From: Mesorhizobium sp. B2-1-8
GTDB taxonomy: Bacteria > Pseudomonadota > Alphaproteobacteria > Rhizobiales > Rhizobiaceae
Assembly: GCF_006442545.2 (NCBI RefSeq)
Contig: NZ_CP083952.1
Location: 4,813,501 to 4,877,500, forward strand
Length of the DNA stretch: 64,000 nucleotides
Reading direction: 5' to 3'
Positions 26,686 to 35,660 of this stretch are shown here, piece after piece. The notes below the pieces were generated by a model. It was not told the origin of the DNA. It searched no databases and worked only from the letters and a program-made list of their open reading frames with translations. The position numbers and the translations under genes are program-made. Positions within the stretch are counted from its first letter, which is position 1; every line of letters starts with the position of its first letter.

Positions 26686-28176
26686 ATGGCAGAGGCAGCG
26701 CGAAAATTCGGCGTCGCGGAGCAACCGCTCTATCGCGAATCGCCCAACAACATCGAGGCCGAGCAGGCGCTGCTTGGCGCCATCCTCGTCAACAACGATG
26801 CCTTCTACCGAGTGTCCGACTTCCTGAAGTCCGGCCATTTTTACGAACCCCTGCACCGCAAGATCTTCGACGTCGCGGCCGAGTTGATCCGCATGGGCAA
26901 GGCGGCGACGCCGATCACGCTGAAGACCTTCCTGCCGGCCGACGAAAAGGTCGGCGACATGACGGTGGCGCAATATGTCGTACGGCTGGCGGTGGAAGCC
27001 GTCACCGTCGTCAACGCCACCGACTACGGTCGCGCCATCTATGACCTGGCGACGCGCCGGGCATTGATCACGGTCGGCGAGGACATGGTCAACATCGCCT
27101 ATGACGCACCTGTCGACATGTCGCCTTCCGAACAGATCGAGGATGCCGAGCGCCGCCTGTTCGAACTGGCCGAAACCGGGCGCTATGACGGCGGCTTCGA
27201 GAGCTTCACCGACGCGGTCAAGACCGCGGTCGACATGGCCAATGCCGCCTATATGCGCGACGGCGGTCTGTCGGGCCTCGCCACCGGCATGCGCGATCTC
27301 GACCGCCGCATGGGCGGCCTGCAGCCCTCCGATCTGATCGTGCTTGCCGGCCGTCCGGGCATGGGCAAAACCTCGCTCGCCACCAACATCGCCTTCAACG
27401 TCGCCGAGGCCTATGTGCCGGCACAACAAGCCGACGGCTCGTTCAAGGCGGCCAATGGCGGCGTCGTTGGGTTTTTCTCGCTCGAAATGTCGTCCGAACA
27501 GCTCGCGACCCGTATCATTTCCGAACAGACGGAAATCTCCTCATCGAAGATCCGCCGCGGCGAAATCAGCGAAATGGATTTCGAAAAGCTGGTCGCCTGT
27601 TCGCAGACCATGCAGAAGATCCCGCTGTTCATCGACCAGACCGGCGGTATTTCCATTGCTCAGTTGTCTGCCCGCGCGCGTCGCCTGAAGCGCCAGCGTG
27701 GCCTCGACCTGATCGTCATCGACTATATCCAGCTGATGCAGGGCTCATCCGCCAAATCCTCGCAGAACCGCGTGCAGGAAATCACCGAGATCACCACGGG
27801 CCTGAAAGCACTGGCCAAGGAACTGACCGTGCCGATCATCGCGCTGTCGCAGCTCTCGCGCCAGGTCGAAAGCCGCGACGACAAGCGCCCGCAGCTCTCC
27901 GATCTGCGCGAATCCGGTTCGATCGAGCAGGATGCCGACGTCGTCATCTTCGTTTACCGCGAGGAATATTACCTCAAGAACCGCGAGCCGAAGCTCGGCA
28001 CCGAGGAATACGTCAAGTGGGAAAACGAGATGAACGAGATGCGCGGCAAGGCCGAGGTGATCGTGGCCAAGCAACGCCACGGGCCGACGGGCACGGTCAC
28101 GCTCGCCTTCCACGGCGAGTTCACCCGCTTCTCGGATCTCGCGGAAGAGCATCACATCGCGGAGAGGTTTGAGTAG
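26686..28176 (+). CDS. dnaB: Replicative DNA helicase
   Basis: Hexameric helicase that unwinds DNA at the fork. The 496 residues comprise an N-terminal collar domain (about 15-120; NIEAEQALLGAIL), linker, and RecA-like ATPase with Walker A AGRPGMGKTSLA (about 222-233) and Walker B LIVIDYIQLM (about 345-354). The downstream DLRESGSIEQDADVV block is also present. A 30-residue insertion-like stretch (VPAQQADGSFKAANGG) after Walker A is common in alphaproteobacteria. No intein. It is followed by radA, without the alanine racemase gene often found between them. Confidence 0.97.
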   Translation: MAEAARKFGVAEQPLYRESPNNIEAEQALLGAILVNNDAFYRVSDFLKSGHFYEPLHRKIFDVAAELIRMGKAATPITLKTFLPADEKVGDMTVAQYVVRLAVEAVTVVNATDYGRAIYDLATRRALITVGEDMVNIAYDAPVDMSPSEQIEDAERRLFELAETGRYDGGFESFTDAVKTAVDMANAAYMRDGGLSGLATGMRDLDRRMGGLQPSDLIVLAGRPGMGKTSLATNIAFNVAEAYVPAQQADGSFKAANGGVVGFFSLEMSSEQLATRIISEQTEISSSKIRRGEISEMDFEKLVACSQTMQKIPLFIDQTGGISIAQLSARARRLKRQRGLDLIVIDYIQLMQGSSAKSSQNRVQEITEITTGLKALAKELTVPIIALSQLSRQVESRDDKRPQLSDLRESGSIEQDADVVIFVYREEYYLKNREPKLGTEEYVKWENEMNEMRGKAEVIVAKQRHGPTGTVTLAFHGEFTRFSDLAEEHHIAERFE

Positions 28177-28271
28177 CCTCTTGCCAGCGGTCGCAACAGA
28201 AATATGGAAGCAAGGCGCTCTATGGCGCGCGAAGGATCGCGGCGCCCGCAAGCGGACTGGAAGGTAGAAGC

Positions 28272-29675
28272 GTGGCCAAATCCCGCGTCCAGTTCATCTG
28301 CCAGAATTGCGGTTCGGTGCATCAGCGCTGGGCCGGCAAATGCGACGCCTGCGGCGAGTGGAACACGCTGGTCGAGGAAGGCACATCAGGAGGCATCGGT
28401 TCGGGGCCGGCCAACACTCGCAATGCCCGCAAGGGCCGAGCCGTGGTGCTGACCACGCTTTCGGGCGACATCGAGGACGCACCGCGCATCGTCTCGGGCA
28501 TCGGCGAACTCGACCGCGCCACCGGTGGCGGTTTCGTGCGCGGCTCTGCACTTCTGGTCGGCGGCGATCCCGGCATCGGCAAGTCGACGCTGCTCACACA
28601 GGCGGCGGCCGCTCTTGCCTCCAAGGGCCATCGCATCGTCTATGTCTCGGGCGAAGAGGCGGTTGCCCAGATCAGGTTGCGTGCGCAGAGGCTCGGCGTC
28701 GCGTCGTCGCCCGTGGAACTGGCGGCCGAGACCAATGTCGAGGATATCCTCGCCACGATTGCCGACGGCAAGCGGCCGGATCTGGTCATCCTCGATTCGA
28801 TCCAGACGCTGTGGACGGATCTTGCCGATTCGGCGCCGGGCACGGTGACCCAGGTACGCGCCGCCGCCCAGGCGATGATCCGCTATGCGAAATCCACGGG
28901 TGCCGCGATCGTGCTGGTCGGCCACGTCACCAAGGAAGGCCAGATCGCGGGTCCGCGCGTGGTCGAGCACATGGTCGACGGCGTGCTCTATTTCGAGGGC
29001 GAAGGCGGCCACCACTTCCGCATCCTGCGCACGGTGAAGAACCGCTTCGGACCGACGGACGAAATCGGCGTCTTCGAAATGTCGGACAAGGGTCTGCGCG
29101 AGGTCGCCAATCCGTCCGAGCTTTTCCTTGGCGAACGGCATGCGAAATCGCCGGGAGCGGCGGTTTTCGCCGGCATGGAAGGCACAAGGCCTGTTCTGGT
29201 CGAGATCCAGGCGCTGGTCGCACCCTCCTCGCTCGGCACGCCGCGCCGGGCGGTGGTCGGCTGGGACGGCGCGCGGCTGTCTATGGTGCTGGCGGTGCTG
29301 GAGGCGCATTGCGGTGTCCGTTTCGGGCAGCATGACGTCTATCTCAACGTCGCCGGCGGCTATCGCATCAGCGAACCGGCGGCCGATCTCGCGGTTGCCG
29401 CCGCACTGGTTTCCTCTCTCACCGGTCTTGCCCTTCCCGCCGATTGCGTCTATTTCGGCGAAATCAGCCTTTCGGGCGCGGTGAGGCCGGTTGCGCATGC
29501 GCAGCAGCGCCTCAAGGAAGCCGAAAAACTGGGTTTTGGTAGCGCGGTTCTGCCCTTGGGCAGCGAGGAACTTGCTGGGGGGATCGGGGCCGGCGCTTTC
29601 CAGCCCACCGAGCTTGCCGACCTCGTGGCGCGCATAGCCGGCTCACGGCGCAGCCGTGTCGACGATGAAGAATGA
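28272..29675 (+). CDS. radA: DNA repair protein RadA
   Basis: RecA-like branch-migration ATPase for recombination intermediates. The 467 residues show a four-cysteine zinc finger (CQNCGSVHQRW...CDACGEW, about 10-34), Walker A GGDPGIGKSTLL (about 96-107), the RadA KNRFG motif (about 257-261) and a C-terminal Lon-protease-like domain (about 290-455; the family is inactive as protease). The GTG start has GGAAGG about 8 bases upstream. It is followed by cvpA and purF, a conserved alphaproteobacterial order. Confidence 0.95.
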   Translation: MAKSRVQFICQNCGSVHQRWAGKCDACGEWNTLVEEGTSGGIGSGPANTRNARKGRAVVLTTLSGDIEDAPRIVSGIGELDRATGGGFVRGSALLVGGDPGIGKSTLLTQAAAALASKGHRIVYVSGEEAVAQIRLRAQRLGVASSPVELAAETNVEDILATIADGKRPDLVILDSIQTLWTDLADSAPGTVTQVRAAAQAMIRYAKSTGAAIVLVGHVTKEGQIAGPRVVEHMVDGVLYFEGEGGHHFRILRTVKNRFGPTDEIGVFEMSDKGLREVANPSELFLGERHAKSPGAAVFAGMEGTRPVLVEIQALVAPSSLGTPRRAVVGWDGARLSMVLAVLEAHCGVRFGQHDVYLNVAGGYRISEPAADLAVAAALVSSLTGLALPADCVYFGEISLSGAVRPVAHAQQRLKEAEKLGFGSAVLPLGSEELAGGIGAGAFQPTELADLVARIAGSRRSRVDDEE

Positions 29676-29722
29676 CGCGGCTCGCCGAGCCGTGAAAATG
29701 AGATCGGAGTGGGGCCAAAGAC

Positions 29723-30385
29723 ATGCCGATTACGCTGCTTGACGGAATTCTCGTCGGCTTCACCCTGGTCTCGGCGATGCTCGCCATGGTTCGTGGCTTT
29801 TCGCGCGAGGTGCTTTCGGTTGTTTCGTGGGCGGCGGCAGCGGCGGCGGCCTTCTTCTTCTACAAACCGGTCCTGCCCTACCTGAAGCCCTATATCGACA
29901 ACGAGAAGATCGCCATGGCGGCTGCCGCCGGCGTGGTCTTCATCATCGCGCTGATCGTCGTCTCGGTCATCACCATGAAGCTCGCCGATTGGATCATCGA
30001 TTCGCGCATCGGCGCGCTCGACCGCACGCTCGGCTTCCTCTACGGCGCCGCGCGCGGCATCCTGGTCGTCGCGGTGGCGCTGCTGTTCTTCAACTGGCTG
30101 GCCGGCGCCAAGGCCCCGGCCTGGGTGACGGAAGCCAAGTCGCGGCCGCTGCTGGAACAGATCGGCGCCAAGATTGAGAGTCTGCTGCCCGCCGACACCG
30201 AGAACGCAATCCTCAAGAAGCTCAGCCCGAAAACAGCCGAAACCCCGGCTGCCCCGGATGCGCCAGCGGCGGATGCGCCGGCAACGGGTGACGATGCCAA
30301 TGCGCCGGCGCCTGACGACAACGAAACGGCGCCGGCCGACAACGCCCCGGCTCCAGCCAATCCGACGCCGGCGCCGGCGAACTGA
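29723..30385 (+). CDS. CvpA family membrane protein
   Basis: 220-residue inner-membrane protein with four predicted helices (about 5-25, 30-50, 62-85, 103-125) and a C-terminal Ala/Pro/Asp-rich low-complexity tail of about 60 residues. The family is named for colicin V production in E. coli; its molecular role is unclear, with reported effects on envelope stress. Its position just before purF is conserved in many proteobacteria. Confidence 0.88.
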   Translation: MPITLLDGILVGFTLVSAMLAMVRGFSREVLSVVSWAAAAAAAFFFYKPVLPYLKPYIDNEKIAMAAAAGVVFIIALIVVSVITMKLADWIIDSRIGALDRTLGFLYGAARGILVVAVALLFFNWLAGAKAPAWVTEAKSRPLLEQIGAKIESLLPADTENAILKKLSPKTAETPAAPDAPAADAPATGDDANAPAPDDNETAPADNAPAPANPTPAPAN

Positions 30386-30490
30386 GGCAGCAAACTGGGC
30401 GTCGGACGATCGATCCATGTGAACGATCGCACGCAGTGCGTTGCTTTCGACGGGCGACAGCCTTATATGGCGATTTTAGCGGAGCTTAAA

Positions 30491-31960
30491 ATGGCAGACG
30501 CAGACGACGTGCTTTCCGCCGAGGCTGACGATCATTTCCATGACGAATGCGGAGTCTTCGGCATCTTTGGCCGGCAGGATGCGGCAGCCATCGTCACACT
30601 CGGCCTGCATGCGCTGCAGCATCGCGGCCAGGAAGCGGCCGGCATCGTCTCCTACGACGGCACCCAGTTCCATGTCGAACGCCATGTCGGCCTGATCGGC
30701 GACACCTTCACCAAGCAACGCGTCATCGATAGCCTGCAAGGCAACCGCGCGATCGGCCACACGCGTTACGCCACCACTGGCGGCGCCGGCATGCGCAACA
30801 TCCAGCCCTTCTTCGCCGAATTGGCCGATGGCGGCTTCGCTGTGGCCCACAACGGCAACCTCACCAACGCGATGACCGTGCAACGGGCCTTGCAGAAGCA
30901 GGGCGCGATCTTCTCCTCCACCTCCGACACCGAGACGCTTTTGCATCTGGTCGCGACCAGCAAGGAGCGCGACCTCAATTCGCGCTTCATCGACGCGGTG
31001 CGCCAGGTCGAGGGCGCCTTCTCGCTGGTGGCGATGACGGCCAAGAAGATGATCGGCTGCCGCGACCCGCTCGGCATCCGTCCGCTGGTGCTGGGCGATC
31101 TCGACGGCGCCTGGATCCTGGCCTCCGAGACCTGCGCGCTCGACATCATCGGCGCCCGCTTCGTGCGCGACCTGAAGCCCGGCGAGATGGTCGTCGTCAC
31201 TTCCAAGGGCATCGAGAGCCTGTTCCCATTCGAACCACAGAAGACCCGATTCTGCATTTTCGAATATGTCTATTTTGCCCGGCCCGACTCTTCGGTCGAG
31301 GGCCGCAATGTCTATGAGGTGCGCAAGCGCATCGGCGCCGAACTGGCGCAGGAGAATCCGGTCGAGGCCGACATCGTCGTGCCGGTGCCGGACTCGGGCA
31401 CGCCGGCGGCAATCGGCTTCAGCCAGGCGGCGGGCATTCCCTTCGAACTCGGCATCATCCGCAACCACTATGTCGGCCGCACCTTCATCCAGCCCGGCGA
31501 TTCGATCCGCCACATGGGCGTCAAGCTCAAGCACAACGCCAATCGCCGCATGATCGAGGGCAAGCGCGTGGTGCTGGTCGACGATTCCATCGTGCGCGGC
31601 ACCACCAGCCAGAAGATCGTGCAGATGGTGCGCGACGCCGGCGCCAAGGAAGTGCACATGCGCATCGCCTCGCCGCCGACCAGCGCGTCGTGCTTCTACG
31701 GCGTCGACACGCCGGAGAAGTCGAAGCTGCTGGCATCGCGCATGTCGGTGGAAGAAATGGCCGAGTTCATCCGCGTCGATTCGCTCGGCTTCCTGTCGAT
31801 CAACGGGCTCTACCGAGCCGTCGGCGAGGCCAGCCGCGACGACGAACAGCCGCAGTTCTGCGATGCGTGCTTCACCGGCCAGTACCCGACCCGCCTGCTC
31901 GACTTCGAAGGCCACGACAATGTGCGCACGCTGTCGCTGCTGGCGACGAGCGGGGCGTAG
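30491..31960 (+). CDS. purF: Amidophosphoribosyltransferase
   Basis: First committed step of purine synthesis: PRPP plus glutamine to phosphoribosylamine. The N-terminal Ntn-amidohydrolase domain follows a 19-residue propeptide, exposing the nucleophile Cys20 (ECGVFGIFG). The PRPP loop is VVLVDDSIVRGTTS (about 358-371). Cys255, Cys401, Cys457 and Cys460 match the four 4Fe-4S ligands of the B. subtilis-type enzyme, so this is predicted to be the Fe-S, oxygen-sensitive class. The ATG at 30491 with GGAG 7 bases upstream is preferred to a GTG 24 codons earlier. Confidence 0.95.
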   Translation: MADADDVLSAEADDHFHDECGVFGIFGRQDAAAIVTLGLHALQHRGQEAAGIVSYDGTQFHVERHVGLIGDTFTKQRVIDSLQGNRAIGHTRYATTGGAGMRNIQPFFAELADGGFAVAHNGNLTNAMTVQRALQKQGAIFSSTSDTETLLHLVATSKERDLNSRFIDAVRQVEGAFSLVAMTAKKMIGCRDPLGIRPLVLGDLDGAWILASETCALDIIGARFVRDLKPGEMVVVTSKGIESLFPFEPQKTRFCIFEYVYFARPDSSVEGRNVYEVRKRIGAELAQENPVEADIVVPVPDSGTPAAIGFSQAAGIPFELGIIRNHYVGRTFIQPGDSIRHMGVKLKHNANRRMIEGKRVVLVDDSIVRGTTSQKIVQMVRDAGAKEVHMRIASPPTSASCFYGVDTPEKSKLLASRMSVEEMAEFIRVDSLGFLSINGLYRAVGEASRDDEQPQFCDACFTGQYPTRLLDFEGHDNVRTLSLLATSGA

Positions 31961-32008
31961 GATTGCCGGACCGTCACCAGCGCTAGTTAGATTTCCGGAA
32001 GCCATCGC

Positions 32009-32749
32009 ATGACCCTCGATCTTACCGGCCGCGTTGCGGTCGTCACCGGCGCCTCGCGCGGCATCGGCTATTTCATCGCCAGGGAACTGGCGGCCGCCGG
32101 TGCGCACGTCATCGCGGTTGCCCGCACCGTCGGTGGACTGGAAGAGCTCGACGACCAGATCAAGGCGGCCGGCGGCCAGGCGACGCTGGTCCCGCTCGAT
32201 CTCGCAGACATGGCCGGCATCGACCGGCTGGGCGGCGCCATCCATGAGCGCTGGGGCAAGCTCGACATCCTCGTCGCCAATGCCGGCGTGCTCGGCGTCA
32301 TCTCGCCGATCGGCCATGTCGAGGCCAAGACCTTCGAAAAGGTGATGACCATCAACGTCACCTCGACCTGGCGGCTGATCCGCTCCGTCGACCCGCTGCT
32401 GCGGCTTTCGGATGCCGGCCGGGCGATTATTCTGTCTTCGAACGTCGCGCATTCGGCGCGCGCCTTCTGGGGGCCTTACGCTGCATCGAAGGCGGCAGTG
32501 GAGACCATGATGCGCTCCTGGGCGCATGAGACGCAAAACCTGCCGCTGCGCGTCAATGCCGCCGACCCCGGCGCCACCCGCACCGCGATGCGCGCGCAAG
32601 CCGTGCCCGGTGAAGATCCCGAGACATTGCCGCACCCCTCCGAGATCGCCAAACGCATCGTGCCGCTGGCCAGCCCGGACCTCAAAGAGACCGGGCTGAT
32701 CTTCCAGGCCAAGCACAACCGCTTCGTCGCCTACCGGCAACCGGAATAA
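32009..32749 (+). CDS. SDR family NAD(P)-dependent oxidoreductase
   Basis: 246-residue short-chain dehydrogenase. It has the cofactor motif TGASRGIGYFIA (about 14-25), NAG (about 91-93), catalytic Ser in LSSNVAHSAR (about 140) and Tyr/Lys in YAASKAAVE (about 155-159). Substrate is unknown. It lies 48 bp after purF on the same strand, a neighbour pairing seen in rhizobia. The C-terminus lacks the classic G-G tail, so it belongs to a divergent SDR group. Confidence 0.85.
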   Translation: MTLDLTGRVAVVTGASRGIGYFIARELAAAGAHVIAVARTVGGLEELDDQIKAAGGQATLVPLDLADMAGIDRLGGAIHERWGKLDILVANAGVLGVISPIGHVEAKTFEKVMTINVTSTWRLIRSVDPLLRLSDAGRAIILSSNVAHSARAFWGPYAASKAAVETMMRSWAHETQNLPLRVNAADPGATRTAMRAQAVPGEDPETLPHPSEIAKRIVPLASPDLKETGLIFQAKHNRFVAYRQPE

Positions 32750-32997
32750 AACTCGAGCCTTTGACGGTGCCGAAGAGGCGGCCATGACGGGTCATCACGA
32801 CCGCACAGTTCTCGATGCTCCATTGCTTTGCGACCGATTGAATTGTGGCGGTTGCAACACGCCCAGCCCGAAAACCTGCCGAATCATGACGCGCCTGTGA
32901 TCTAAGGCGGTGGTCATGCTTTCGTCATTTCCGAGGAGTTGTTAGCATTGGACGACTCCCACACCAAGCGCCCTGCTGGGCAGACAAGGAAAACTCC

Positions 32998-33216
32998 ATG
33001 GCTACGACCGCAGCATTGGTCTGGTATCTGGTAATCGCCGGCCCGCAGGGCGGCATGGTCGTGCTGCCCAGCACCTTCGACAAGCGCGAACAATGCACCG
33101 CCGCCATCACCGAGTATCAGAAGCAGCCGACACCCGCCGGCTGGTCCGTGCAGTGCGTGCCGAGCGCCTCGCCCTTCACCGACGAAGGCGACGCCGAAGC
33201 ACCGTCAGCTCAGTAA
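32998..33216 (+). CDS. Small hypothetical protein, possibly exported
   Basis: 72 residues. The N-terminus (MATTAALVWYLVIAGPQGG) is hydrophobic and could be a signal peptide or anchor; two cysteines (about 33 and 53) could pair, and the tail is acidic. AAGGA lies 8 bases before the ATG and a strong hairpin follows the stop, both supporting a real gene. I do not recognise a family. The 248-bp gap before it shows no other gene. Confidence 0.6.
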   Translation: MATTAALVWYLVIAGPQGGMVVLPSTFDKREQCTAAITEYQKQPTPAGWSVQCVPSASPFTDEGDAEAPSAQ

Positions 33217-33224
33217 GCATCAGG

Positions 33225-33264
33225 AATCACAAGGCCCGCGGCCTCCGCCGCGGGCCGTGTGATT
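33225..33264. terminator. Bidirectional hairpin between convergent genes
   Basis: Perfect 10-bp GC stem GGCCCGCGGC / GCCGCGGGCC with CTCC loop, extended by the outer arms AATCAC / GTGATT. It lies between the stops of the small hypothetical gene and the convergent OsmC gene. There is no long T-run, but symmetry and position suit a bidirectional terminator. Confidence 0.65.
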
Positions 33265-33266
33265 CA

Positions 33267-33770
33267 TCACCGCGCGCTCACCGTCAGGTCAGGCTTCTGG
33301 TTGATGGTCTGGAACACCACGCAATAGCGCTCGGTCAGCTTCAGCAGCGAATCGATCCGCTCCTGCGGCTCATCCGTGTCGAGATCGAAATTGAGCCGGA
33401 TGGCGCGAAAGCCTACCGGCGCGTCCCTGGCGACGCCGAGCGTGCCGCGAAAATCAAGGTCGCCTTCGGCCTCAACGGTCGCGGCGCCGAGCTTGAATTC
33501 GAGTGCCGTCGCCACCGCTTTCAACGTCACCCCGGCGCACGCCACCAACGCCTCGAGCAGCATATCGCCGGAGCACAGTTCGAGCCCCGAACCGCCTGTT
33601 GCCGGATGCAGGCCGGCGATTGCCAACGCCCTGCCCGTCTCGACCTTGCAGGCCACCGACTGTTCGTCGATCGAGCCCTTCGCCCTCAGCGTGATCAGTG
33701 CTTGCGCGGCGTCGTCGCGGTAGGCCTGCTTCAGCGGCGCCTGGATGGCCTTGAGCTCGGTTGCGCCCAT
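33267..33770 (-). CDS. OsmC family protein
   Basis: 167-residue member of the OsmC/Ohr peroxidase-like superfamily. A cysteine in ELCSGDMLLEALVACAGVTL (about 89 and 103) gives the two redox cysteines of the fold, with the first preceded by the expected helix. The start at 33770 has AGGAACG upstream; the frame stays open for 53 more codons but without a convincing site. OsmC-type proteins reduce organic hydroperoxides; substrate here is inferred only from fold. Confidence 0.82.
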   Translation of the reverse strand: MGATELKAIQAPLKQAYRDDAAQALITLRAKGSIDEQSVACKVETGRALAIAGLHPATGGSGLELCSGDMLLEALVACAGVTLKAVATALEFKLGAATVEAEGDLDFRGTLGVARDAPVGFRAIRLNFDLDTDEPQERIDSLLKLTERYCVVFQTINQKPDLTVSAR

Positions 33771-33961
33771 TTTCGTTCCTTTCGAACGGCTTTCTGCCTT
33801 GATAGCACGGTCGTGCAAGACGTGTGAGCCAATCCGAGCAGGACGACCCGAGCTATCAGTAACTGGTGTCGGCGGGACAGCAGAGGGCTCGCCATCCCTA
33901 TTCTCTTTGACTTCATTCGCCTCGGCCATACCTATGCGGGAGTCGTTCCCGCGGAGGCCTC

Positions 33962-35479
33962 ATGCATTCCAAGCTGAAACTCGTCCCCCTAGTCCTCTTC
34001 CTGCTTGCCGGCTTCGCGCAGCCTCTCTTGGCCGAAACGCCAGAGCGGCCGGCGCCCGCGGGCGGCGTGCTGTCGCTGCTGCCGCCGCCCGCGATCACCG
34101 ACCATTCGATCAGCATTGGCGGGCGCAGTCTGCAGTACCAGGCAAAGGCCGGCACGGTCCCGCTGCTCTCCGGCAAGGGCGAGATCACGGCGGAGATCTT
34201 CTATGTTGCCTATACGCAGAAACCGCGGGAGAGCGTCGCGACGGAAGCACCGCGGCCAATCACCTTCGTGTTCAACGGCGGCCCGGGTGCCGCTTCAGCC
34301 TATCTGCATCTCGGCGCGCTCGGACCGCGCATCGTGGCGACCGGAGCTGACGGGGAATTCCTCCCGTCGCCGCAAAAGCTCATCGACAATCCCGACAGCT
34401 GGCTCGACATGACCGATCTCGTCTTCGTTGACCCGGTGGGAACTGGCTACAGTCGCGAGGCGCCTGGCCAAGATACGCACGACTTCTGGGGCGTCAGCCA
34501 GGACGCCAGTTCGATCGGCGCCTTCATCCGGCTCTATCTCGCCCAAAACGGCCGCACGGGATCTCCGCTGTTCCTCGCCGGTGAGAGCTATGGCGGGTTC
34601 CGGGCCGCGCTGCTTGCCAGGACGCTGCAGGAAGATATCGGCATCAGCCCGAGCGGCATCGTGCTGATCTCCCCGGCGCTGGAATTCACCCTCGTCCAGC
34701 CCGACGAATTCGAGCCGCTTCATTGGGCTCTCGAACTCCCCTCGCTCGCGGCGGTCCGCCTGCGCAGCGAGGGTGTCAGCGGCGATATACTGCGGGAAAA
34801 GCTCGCCGGGATCGAGCATTATGCACTTGGCGAGTACCTCACCGCGCTCAGCAGTGGGCTGGAGCAAGGGGGGCGGCTGGCGAGCGATCGCGTCGCCGAG
34901 ATCACCGGCCTGCCGCCCGACCTCGTTCACCGCAACTTCGCCCGCGTCCCGACCTCGCTCTTCGCAAGGGAGTTTGCCCGTGCCACGGGCAAGGTGCTCA
35001 GCCCCTATGACGGCATGATCGCGACGGCGGACATCGCTCCCCAGAGCCCCCGCATCGCCGGTCCCGATCCGGTACTGGACCGCAGTGTGCCGGCGCTGAC
35101 CTCGGCCTTTGTCGGCTACGCGCGCGATGAGCTGAACTTTCGCACCGACGTCAGCTACCGCTTGCTGAACGGCGATATCAGCCACAACTGGGACTATGGC
35201 ACGAGCGGCTCGCGCCAAGGCTATGCCGGCGTGATGGACGATTTGCAGCGGGCGCGCTCCTTGAATCCTGCGCTGGGCGTCGTCATCGTCAACGGCTACA
35301 CCGATCTCGTCACTCCCTACCTGGCGTCGCGTTATCTGGTCAGCCAGATCCCCTCGCTCGCCGGCGCCAGGCCGATCCGCCTCGACGTCGTTGAAGGTGG
35401 GCACATGATGTATCTGAGGCCGGACGGACGGCGCGCGCTGAAAGAGGCCGCTTCGGAGCTTTATCAGGCGACGCAGTAA
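33962..35479 (+). CDS. Secreted serine carboxypeptidase-like protein (peptidase S10)
   Basis: 505 residues with a signal peptide (hydrophobic about 7-20, ending LLAE). The S10 hydrolase fold shows NGGPGAASAYLHLGALGP (oxyanion region, about 103-120), VDPVGTGYSR (about 157-166), nucleophile elbow GESYGG (Ser about 207), Asp in NGYTDLVTPY (about 445) and His in EGGHMMYL (about 480). This is the full catalytic triad of serine carboxypeptidases. The likely site of action is the periplasm. S10 enzymes are best known from eukaryotes but occur in some proteobacteria. Confidence 0.87.
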   Translation: MHSKLKLVPLVLFLLAGFAQPLLAETPERPAPAGGVLSLLPPPAITDHSISIGGRSLQYQAKAGTVPLLSGKGEITAEIFYVAYTQKPRESVATEAPRPITFVFNGGPGAASAYLHLGALGPRIVATGADGEFLPSPQKLIDNPDSWLDMTDLVFVDPVGTGYSREAPGQDTHDFWGVSQDASSIGAFIRLYLAQNGRTGSPLFLAGESYGGFRAALLARTLQEDIGISPSGIVLISPALEFTLVQPDEFEPLHWALELPSLAAVRLRSEGVSGDILREKLAGIEHYALGEYLTALSSGLEQGGRLASDRVAEITGLPPDLVHRNFARVPTSLFAREFARATGKVLSPYDGMIATADIAPQSPRIAGPDPVLDRSVPALTSAFVGYARDELNFRTDVSYRLLNGDISHNWDYGTSGSRQGYAGVMDDLQRARSLNPALGVVIVNGYTDLVTPYLASRYLVSQIPSLAGARPIRLDVVEGGHMMYLRPDGRRALKEAASELYQATQ

Positions 35480-35660
35480 ACGATAGCGCATCGCACTTGC
35501 GGGCAACCAAGGCAGGCGCCAATGGTGCTCGCCCCAGCCGAACGCAGGTCCAGTGGCTGGCGCAGGGATCAAGCTATCCCAAATGGGACATTGACGGACA
35601 AGGCCCCAAAACCGTCTGATCCGGGAAAGTTTCGTCGTTCCATTTTTCCGGCAGTTCACA

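Noticed and set aside
27420-27470. Possible intein or insertion in DnaB after Walker A
   Set aside because: The extra stretch is about 15-30 residues with no intein motifs; such a loop is usual in alphaproteobacterial DnaB.
30476-32785. 769-residue open frame on the minus strand opposite purF and the SDR
   Set aside because: Antisense shadow of two well-supported genes; Asp/Arg/His-rich translation, no motifs and no start signal. Long antisense frames are common in GC-rich genomes.
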